The translations under genes and the position numbers were made by a program. From Lachnospiraceae bacterium (lineage in GTDB: Bacteria > Bacillota > Clostridia > Lachnospirales > Lachnospiraceae): a DNA stretch of 10,726 nucleotides. This document shows, piece by piece, positions 7,036 through 10,726 of this stretch. The notes beneath the pieces were generated by a model. That model was not told the DNA's origin and made no database searches. It saw nothing but the letters and a program-made list of their open reading frames with translations. The stretch is from the NCBI GenBank assembly GCA_017380975.1, contig JAFOCX010000106.1, forward strand, positions 1 to 10,726, in the 5' to 3' direction. Each line of letters starts with the position of its first letter. The stretch's first letter is position 1.

Positions 7036-8403
7036 ATTTCTTATCCATTTTTCGCTATAAATTCTTAACACACTGACGATCGCCTCGATCGCAATGTTTA
7101 ATTTAATGATCGACACCACCAGATACGGCGAAGCGTCAAGCCAAAAGGCACAGACAGCTGCTGCCGGGATCGTGAAAAGCCACATCGAAAAGATATCGCA
7201 GATCAGTCCCATCTTGCCGTCTCCCCCGGCTCTCAGAACTGCAACCATTCCGGTCATCTCAACACCTGAAAATGGCCAGATCGCCGCAAAGATCAGCATA
7301 AATGTTCCGGCATATACTACAGCCTCCGGACTCAGAGCATAGAAGCCTATAAATGCTCTTCCAAAGATCAGAGTGATCACGCTCATAAGCAAACCGCCGG
7401 CAAGACCGATCACGACCATACTGTATGCTTCTTTCTGGATCCGTTTTTTATCACTTCCCGAGCCAATGGTCTTACCCATCACAACGGAGCATGCATGAAG
7501 AACACCATTCATCAGGCTGCTTACAAGCTGATAGAATACGTTCGCCACGTTATAACCGGAAACAATGGTTGTTCCCATCTGACCCGTGATCGAACTTCCG
7601 GCTGTCGTTCCCGTGGACCAGATCAGTTCATGACCGATGATCGGAGCACTTACCATCCAGAAATCTTTCGTCAGCTGCTTATCTTTTCTGTTCAGATCCG
7701 AAAGCTTCATGGCAATCTTCTTATCTTTTTTGAATACAAAACGACTCAAAATAAGAAGTTCCGCCACTCGGGCAATGACTGCACCGAGCGCCGCACCCTG
7801 GATCCCCAGTTCCGGCATACCAAACTTTCCAAAAATCAGGCAGTAATCCAGCACAACATTAATCGGATAGGAAATCGCATTAGTCGTAAACGACACGCTC
7901 ATCTCCTCGATGCCTCTGCACCATGCAAACATCACTGTACTGACTGCACATACCGGATACATCAAGGCCGCGATCCTTAGATAGGATGCACCGATCCTGA
8001 TCAACTCCGGGTCACTGCTGTATATGCGAAGCAGTTTATCCGGCCAGATCATCACGATAACCGCAAAGATCACACCGAAGACAACTGCACTCTTCATTCC
8101 GATCGCTCCTAACGTTTTGATCGTATCCCGGTCTCGTTTTCCCCAATACTGAGCAACCAGCACGCAGCCGCCGGCACCGATACCGCAGCATACCGTATAG
8201 AAAATAAAGAAAATCTGCTGTGCCTGTGAAACAGCACTCATCTGAAGCTGATCAATATGACCAAGCATAATGCTGTCAAGCGTATCTACACTGACTCTCA
8301 GAAGCTGTTGGAGGATCACAGGGAAAGACAAAACTAAGATATTCCAATAAAACTGCTTCGACAAGACAATTTCCATCGAATGCTTCTTTCGTTCCATCAC
8401 CAT
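7024..8403 (-). CDS. MATE-family multidrug/cation antiporter
   Basis: Predicted inner-membrane efflux protein that would exchange drugs or metabolites for Na+ or H+. Its 459 residues and two-lobed, roughly 12-helix pattern fit the family. N-lobe features: LSFPVILQQLLRVSVDTLDSIMLG (25-48 region), QYWGKRD (85-91), and the helix-6 region NVVLDYCLIFGKFG followed by PELGIQGAALGAVIAR (182-212). The second lobe starts near residue 247 with DFWMVSAPIIGHEL, repeating the first-helix motif. Start choice is uncertain: ATGs occur at 8403, 8397 and 8376; none has a strong binding site, with GGAAGAAAG rather far (about 16 bases) from 8403. A good promoter lies at 8472-8500. No terminator separates it clearly from the nup operon, so read-through is possible. 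Substrate unknown. Confidence 0.9.
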   Translation of the reverse strand: MVMERKKHSMEIVLSKQFYWNILVLSFPVILQQLLRVSVDTLDSIMLGHIDQLQMSAVSQAQQIFFIFYTVCCGIGAGGCVLVAQYWGKRDRDTIKTLGAIGMKSAVVFGVIFAVIVMIWPDKLLRIYSSDPELIRIGASYLRIAALMYPVCAVSTVMFAWCRGIEEMSVSFTTNAISYPINVVLDYCLIFGKFGMPELGIQGAALGAVIARVAELLILSRFVFKKDKKIAMKLSDLNRKDKQLTKDFWMVSAPIIGHELIWSTGTTAGSSITGQMGTTIVSGYNVANVFYQLVSSLMNGVLHACSVVMGKTIGSGSDKKRIQKEAYSMVVIGLAGGLLMSVITLIFGRAFIGFYALSPEAVVYAGTFMLIFAAIWPFSGVEMTGMVAVLRAGGDGKMGLICDIFSMWLFTIPAAAVCAFWLDASPYLVVSIIKLNIAIEAIVSVLRIYSEKWIRNLTH

Positions 8404-8471
8404 TTACAATTTCACACTTTCTTCCGGATTTCAAAAGGACCTGATAAACCCACTATTTCTTCTATTACTAC

Positions 8472-8500
8472 AGAATACACCCCTCTGTTTTACTTGTCAA
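8472..8500 (-). promoter_or_regulatory. Sigma-A promoter of the MATE gene
   Basis: The minus strand reads TTGACA (8495-8500), a 17-base spacer, then TATTCT (8472-8477). Transcription would start near 8465, leaving a leader of about 60 bases before the ATG at 8403. The same box pair and spacing occur in front of the lipoprotein gene at 1029-1057. Confidence 0.8.
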
Positions 8501-8526
8501 TATTATTGTGCATTTCTCTCATTTAT

Positions 8527-8575
8527 TGTCGTTTTGTGTCGTGTTTTCTATTCAAAACACACAGAAATTACGACA
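8527..8575. repeat. TGTCGT repeats and GTGTTTT/AAAACAC inverted repeat upstream of the MATE promoter
   Basis: TGTCGT occurs twice as a direct repeat ten bases apart (8527-8532 and 8537-8542), so on the same helix face, and once inverted (ACGACA, 8570-8575). Between them a perfect inverted repeat GTGTTTT-N6-AAAACAC occupies 8541-8560. The cluster sits 27 bases upstream of the MATE -35 box and just before the plus-strand promoter at 8584, a natural place for an activator or divergent operator. No regulator gene is present in the window. Confidence 0.45.
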
Positions 8576-8583
8576 TTTTTCCT

Positions 8584-8611
8584 TGACAACTGACATGACA
8601 GGTGTAGTATG
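8584..8611 (+). promoter_or_regulatory. Sigma-A-like promoter on the plus strand with no gene downstream
   Basis: TTGACA (8584-8589), a 16-base spacer and TAGTAT (8606-8611). With a start near 8618 the transcript would run into the repeat-containing region and then antisense to tRNA-Gln and truA. No plus-strand reading frame with a ribosome binding site follows. It could drive a small RNA, be a relic of a lost divergent regulator, or be fortuitous in AT-rich DNA. The spacer holds a partial dyad (CTGaCATGaCAG). Confidence 0.45.
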
Positions 8612-8664
8612 TGCTGTAAAAAAATCACTTCTTTTATTATACATTTTTCAAGAAAAAAATGTCT

Positions 8665-8756
8665 AGGACTCTTGTCCTTATATCGATATATATCCTAGAA
8701 AAAAATGGTTTTTCTGCACTCCCTTTCAAGACTTTTGTCCTATATATGCAATATCC
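8665..8756. repeat. Two imperfect copies of a palindromic motif, GACTYTTGTCCT followed by TATAT
   Basis: Copy 1 (8665-8695) reads AGGACTCTTGTCCT then TATATCGATATA; copy 2 (8728-8756) reads AAGACTTTTGTCCT then ATATATGCAATATCC. Both end in ATATCC and both contain GAC...GTC arms that can form a short hairpin. Copy 1 is further enclosed by TCTAGGA (8662-8668) and TCCTAGA (8693-8699) and contains the palindrome TATATCGATATA (8679-8690). I do not recognise the family. It might be a binding site, a dispersed intergenic repeat or part of an RNA. Confidence 0.5.
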
Positions 8757-8774
8757 GGCCGACTTTTTCTGAAA

Positions 8775-8805
8775 AACAAAAAATCCAGGAAATAATTCCT
8801 GGATT
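8775..8805 (-). terminator. Rho-independent terminator of tRNA-Gln
   Basis: On the minus strand AATCCAGGAA (complement of 8796-8805) pairs with TTCCTGGATT (complement of 8782-8791), ten pairs with a 4-base loop, then TTTTTTGTTTTT. It begins 5 bases after the tRNA 3' end. Confidence 0.9.
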
Positions 8806-8810
8806 CTCAG

Positions 8811-8883
8811 CTGGGCTACAAGGATTCGAACCTTGAAAATGACGGAGTCAGAGTCCGTTGCCTTACCATTTGGCGATAGCCCA
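8811..8883 (-). tRNA. tRNA-Gln (anticodon CTG)
   Basis: The 73-base minus-strand gene folds into a cloverleaf: acceptor TGGGCTA/TAGCCCA with discriminator G, D arm GCC/GGC, anticodon stem ACGGA/TCCGT around loop CTCTGAC (anticodon CTG, reading CAG), and T arm CAAGG-TTCGAAT-CCTTG. The overall sequence closely follows the Bacillus-type glutamine tRNA. CCA is not encoded (GCTGAG follows), so it must be added enzymatically. The variable region appears to be six bases (CATTTT) rather than the usual five. It has its own promoter and terminator and is a single-gene unit. Confidence 0.95.
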
Positions 8884-8900
8884 TCGCTTGAACGAATGTC

Positions 8901-8929
8901 ATTATATCTCAATATAACTAATTCGTCAA
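8901..8929 (-). promoter_or_regulatory. Sigma-A promoter of tRNA-Gln
   Basis: TTGACG (8924-8929), a 17-base spacer and a perfect TATAAT (8901-8906) on the minus strand. The start would fall near 8894, about 10 bases before the mature 5' end, leaving a short leader for RNase P. Confidence 0.88.
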
Positions 8930-8973
8930 GTATTATTTTCAAATTTTTTCAAAAAATTTTATCAACTCAAAAA

Positions 8974-9720
8974 TCAGTATTCAACCGACTCTAAGAACAG
9001 GCCTTCCGGCGGTGCAGTCATTCCTGCCGCCTCACGGTTCATGGCATCCAGGATCGTTTTCATCTCTTCTGGTTTCCGTTTTCCAAGTCCCACTTCCACC
9101 AGTGTTCCGGTCAAAATCCTTACCATATTATACAGGAAACCGTTTCCGGTATATGAAAAAACAACCTTCGTTCCCTGTTTTTCAATTTGGATAGAATCAA
9201 TTCTGCGGACGGTGCTCTTTTTCATCTTTTTATTGGAACAAAAGCTCTTAAAATCATGTTCACCAACAAACTGCTCCGCTGCCTGCTTCATGGCCGGAAT
9301 ATCCAGTGTTTCTCCTAGTCCCCAGACATACTTTCGTTCAAAAACACTTTTCTTCGGAGCCATGTCTATAGAATAAGAGTAAGTTTTTCTGACTGCCAGC
9401 AGTCTGCTGTGAAAACGGTCCGGCATTTCTTCCGCACTCAAAACACGGACATCTTCCGGAAGATACTGATTCAGGTATTCCATCGCTGTTTTTGCATTCG
9501 GACAGATCTTCTGATCAATATGAAAGTTTGCGACCTGCCCTCTGGCGTGGACCCCGGCGTCCGTACGACCGGATCCATGGATCTCGATCTCTTCTCCGCT
9601 CCATTTGTAAAGGATCGCCTCGATCTTTCCCTGAATGGTATTGTCCGTATTTCCCTGCTTCTGCCATCCATCGTATCTGGAACCGTCATACTCCAGTACA
9701 ATTTTAATATTTTTCTTCAT
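8974..9720 (-). CDS. truA: tRNA pseudouridine(38-40) synthase TruA
   Basis: Converts uridines 38, 39 and 40 in the anticodon arm of many tRNAs to pseudouridine in the cytoplasm. The 248 residues match the family length. Seen: YDGSRYDGWQ (11-20), QGKIE, and the catalytic motif GSGRTDAGVHA (49-59) with nucleophile Asp54, then QVANFHI, RKTYSYSI, HDFKSFCS and the C-terminal region GNGFLYNMVRILTGTLVEVG with final LFLESVEY. An in-frame TTG at 9744 extends the frame, but AGAGGA lies 7 bases before the ATG at 9720, so that start is used. It has its own promoter at 9806-9834 and a hairpin-containing leader. No obvious strong terminator separates it from the tRNA; only an A/T-only inverted repeat at 8941-8960. 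Confidence 0.96.
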   Translation of the reverse strand: MKKNIKIVLEYDGSRYDGWQKQGNTDNTIQGKIEAILYKWSGEEIEIHGSGRTDAGVHARGQVANFHIDQKICPNAKTAMEYLNQYLPEDVRVLSAEEMPDRFHSRLLAVRKTYSYSIDMAPKKSVFERKYVWGLGETLDIPAMKQAAEQFVGEHDFKSFCSNKKMKKSTVRRIDSIQIEKQGTKVVFSYTGNGFLYNMVRILTGTLVEVGLGKRKPEEMKTILDAMNREAAGMTAPPEGLFLESVEY

Positions 9721-9743
9721 CTTGATATCCTCTAAATATAACA

Positions 9744-9780
9744 ATCCCCGGCAGGCATGTTTCCATCACCTTCCGGGGAT
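9744..9780 (-). other. GC-rich hairpin in the truA leader (possible attenuator or mscL terminator)
   Basis: On the minus strand ATCCCCGG (9773-9780) pairs with CCGGGGAT (9744-9751), eight pairs, extendable past one mismatch by AGG/CCT. It is followed by TGTTATATTT, a poor U tract. It lies after the mscL stop codon but also downstream of the truA promoter, so any termination here would affect truA too. Confidence 0.6.
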
Positions 9781-9805
9781 CATAAATTCATTTTCTGCCG
9801 CAGAC

Positions 9806-9834
9806 AGTATAGCGGATTTCGCTTATTCTGTCAA
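9806..9834 (-). promoter_or_regulatory. Sigma-A promoter of truA, overlapping the end of mscL
   Basis: TTGACA (9829-9834), 17-base spacer, TATACT (9806-9811) on the minus strand; the -35 box is inside the last codons of mscL. A broken dyad GACAG...CTGTC with inner GCG/CGC (9803-9832) spans the promoter and could be either the mscL 3' hairpin or an operator. The start near 9799 gives a leader of about 78 bases. Confidence 0.8.
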
Positions 9835-10296
9835 TTCAGAAGTACAATGCGGGCATCTTGTAGCCTTGATGCTGATTGTGGACTGACAGAACGGGCAAGT
9901 CTTCTCTGTCGGCTCAGCCGGAGCTGCCGGAGCCGGAGCCTCTTCCGGTTTCTCAGCTGCTGTACGAAGCTTATTTACCATCTTCACCATCATGAAGATC
10001 ACAAGTGCAAGGATCACAAAGTTGAGTACTTCTGTGATAAACAGACCGTAGTTCACAGTCGGAGCGCCAACTTCCTGTGCTGCTGCCAGTGTTGCATACT
10101 CATTGCCGTCCAGTGCAAAAAACATATTGCTGAAATCCACTTTACCTGTGAACATACCAACAAACGGTGTGATCAGGTTTTTAACGATCGAATTTACAAG
10201 ATCTTTGAACGCTGCACCAATGATCATACCAACTGCCATATCGAGCATATTGCCCTGAATCGCAAACTTTTTAAATTCATTTAAAAACTTACTCAT
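9823..10296 (-). CDS. mscL: Large-conductance mechanosensitive channel MscL with C-terminal zinc-ribbon-like tail
   Basis: Pentameric membrane channel that opens under hypo-osmotic membrane tension to release solutes. Residues 1-110 align with E. coli MscL: an amphipathic N-terminus (FLNEFKKFAIQGN), TM1 with AVGMIIGAAFKDLVNSIV (21-38), a periplasmic loop, and TM2 from NYGLFITEVLNFVILALVIF (82-101) to the charged KMVNKL cluster. After a Pro/Ala/Glu linker (about 113-132) comes an added tail with two cysteine pairs, CPFC (134-137) and CPHC (148-151), a probable zinc ribbon on the cytoplasmic side. At 157 residues it is longer than plain MscL for this reason. I believe similar tails occur in other clostridial MscLs. 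AGGAG lies 7 bases before the ATG. It follows glyA by 57 bases with no clear terminator. Confidence 0.95.
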   Translation of the reverse strand: MSKFLNEFKKFAIQGNMLDMAVGMIIGAAFKDLVNSIVKNLITPFVGMFTGKVDFSNMFFALDGNEYATLAAAQEVGAPTVNYGLFITEVLNFVILALVIFMMVKMVNKLRTAAEKPEEAPAPAAPAEPTEKTCPFCQSTISIKATRCPHCTSELTE

Positions 10297-10353
10297 ATTA
10301 CTTCTCCTGCGTATTTACATAATTCCTCTAACGTGCGTTCGCACTCCGCATCC

Positions 10354-10726
10354 TTACGGATAGATCGGATATTTGTCACAGATCTTTGTCACTGCTGCAC
10401 GGATCTCGTCTGCCTTATTCTCGAAATCAGTTGCTGTTAACCAGATCAGATGAGCGATCTCTGCCATATCACTCTCAACCAGACCTCTGGATGTGATCGC
10501 CGGTGTACCGATACGAACACCGGATGTCACGAACGGGCTTCTCGGATCGTTCGGAACGGTATTCTTATTGAGTGTAATATAAACTTCATCACAACGGTTC
10601 TGGAGTTCTTTACCGGAAATCTCCATGCCGCGAAGGTCTACTAACATCAGGTGGTTGTCTGTTCCGCCTGTGAGCACCTTAAATCCTTCCTTCTCAAGGG
10701 CTGCTGCCAGCACTTTCGCATTCTTA
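10354..10726 (-). CDS. glyA: Serine hydroxymethyltransferase, C-terminal part (cut by window edge)
   Basis: Pyridoxal-phosphate enzyme that converts serine plus tetrahydrofolate to glycine plus methylene-tetrahydrofolate. Only the last 124 or so residues are present; the frame stays open through the right edge, so the 5' part lies outside. The small-domain signature is clear: TGGTDNHLMLVDLR, ISGKELQNRCDEV, TLNKNTVPNDPRSPFVTSGVRIGTPAITSRG with the conserved Arg in SGVRIGTPA, then EIAHLI. The PLP lysine would be outside the window. The C-terminus (KICDKYPIYP) is as expected for clostridial GlyA. The 57-base gap to mscL carries a small GTGCG/CGCAC hairpin without a U tract (10333-10344), so co-transcription with mscL is possible. 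Confidence 0.95.
   Translation of the reverse strand, partial: KNAKVLAAALEKEGFKVLTGGTDNHLMLVDLRGMEISGKELQNRCDEVYITLNKNTVPNDPRSPFVTSGVRIGTPAITSRGLVESDMAEIAHLIWLTATDFENKADEIRAAVTKICDKYPIYP

Larger units (their letters stand above)
8404..8810. other. Non-coding region between the MATE gene and tRNA-Gln
   Basis: No supportable protein gene. From left to right it contains the MATE promoter (8472-8500), repeated TGTCGT elements and an inverted repeat (8527-8575), a plus-strand promoter with no gene (8584-8611), a hairpin of low GC (8641-8662), two imperfect copies of a palindromic motif (8665-8695 and 8728-8756), and the tRNA terminator (8775-8805). The density of structured elements suggests regulatory or non-coding RNA content, but I recognise no RNA family here. 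Confidence 0.5.

Noticed and set aside
6735..7076. Plus-strand Ala/Ser-rich frame
   Set aside because: It is the reverse reading of the low-complexity linker and signal peptide of the BMP lipoprotein.
8637..8942. Minus-strand frame of 101 codons
   Set aside because: It contains the entire tRNA-Gln gene, its promoter and its terminator in the same strand, so it cannot be a normal protein gene.
9757..10284. Plus-strand frame of 175 codons, Cys/His-rich
   Set aside because: It is antisense to mscL and reflects that gene's codons; no start signal.
1..10726. CRISPR array, insertion sequence, prophage or integration site
   Set aside because: No regularly spaced repeats, transposase, integrase or phage genes were found; the tRNA-Gln has no adjacent direct repeat of its 3' end that I could see in the window.

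Overview
The window looks like chromosomal DNA of a low-to-moderate GC, Gram-positive anaerobe of the Clostridia, most likely a Lachnospiraceae-type gut bacterium. This is inferred from strong AGGAGG-type ribosome binding sites, Bacillus-like sigma-A promoters, short U-tract terminators, lipoproteins with an Ala/Thr/Glu/Lys linker after the lipobox, a tRNA gene without encoded CCA, and an MscL with a C-terminal CxxC...CxxC tail. I see no phage, plasmid, insertion sequence or CRISPR array. It is mostly an ordinary housekeeping and transport region, and I do not claim a novel system. The less explained material is in the non-coding stretches.

Layout from left to right. Positions 1-413 are AT-rich and non-coding; the extreme left edge holds a minus-strand ribosome binding site for a gene outside the window, and two leftward terminators lie at 266-310 and 413-464. 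Positions 484-993 (minus) encode a small thioredoxin-fold-like lipoprotein. Positions 1179-1991 (plus) encode purine-nucleoside phosphorylase. Converging on it is a four-gene leftward operon (6919 to 2073): a BMP-family nucleoside-binding lipoprotein, a double ATPase, and two permeases, in the same order as Bacillus subtilis nupNOPQ. A hairpin at 2011-2047 can terminate both convergent units. Upstream of the operon is a leftward MATE efflux gene (8403 to 7024), then a ~400-base non-coding stretch with promoter and repeat signals, a leftward tRNA-Gln(CTG) with its own promoter and terminator, and then truA, mscL and the 3' end of glyA, all leftward.

Functionally, the central block is a purine nucleoside salvage module. 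The ABC transporter would import nucleosides (guanosine, inosine or similar) and the phosphorylase would split them into free base and (deoxy)ribose-1-phosphate. The remaining genes are general: drug or metabolite/cation antiport (MATE), tRNA supply and tRNA pseudouridylation (tRNA-Gln, truA), osmotic safety valve (mscL) and one-carbon metabolism (glyA).

Promoters matching TTGACA/TATAAT-like boxes with 16-17 base spacing can be read directly in front of the lipoprotein, punA, MATE, tRNA and truA genes; the nup operon has a strong extended -10 but a poor -35. One further good promoter at 8584 points into DNA with no gene.
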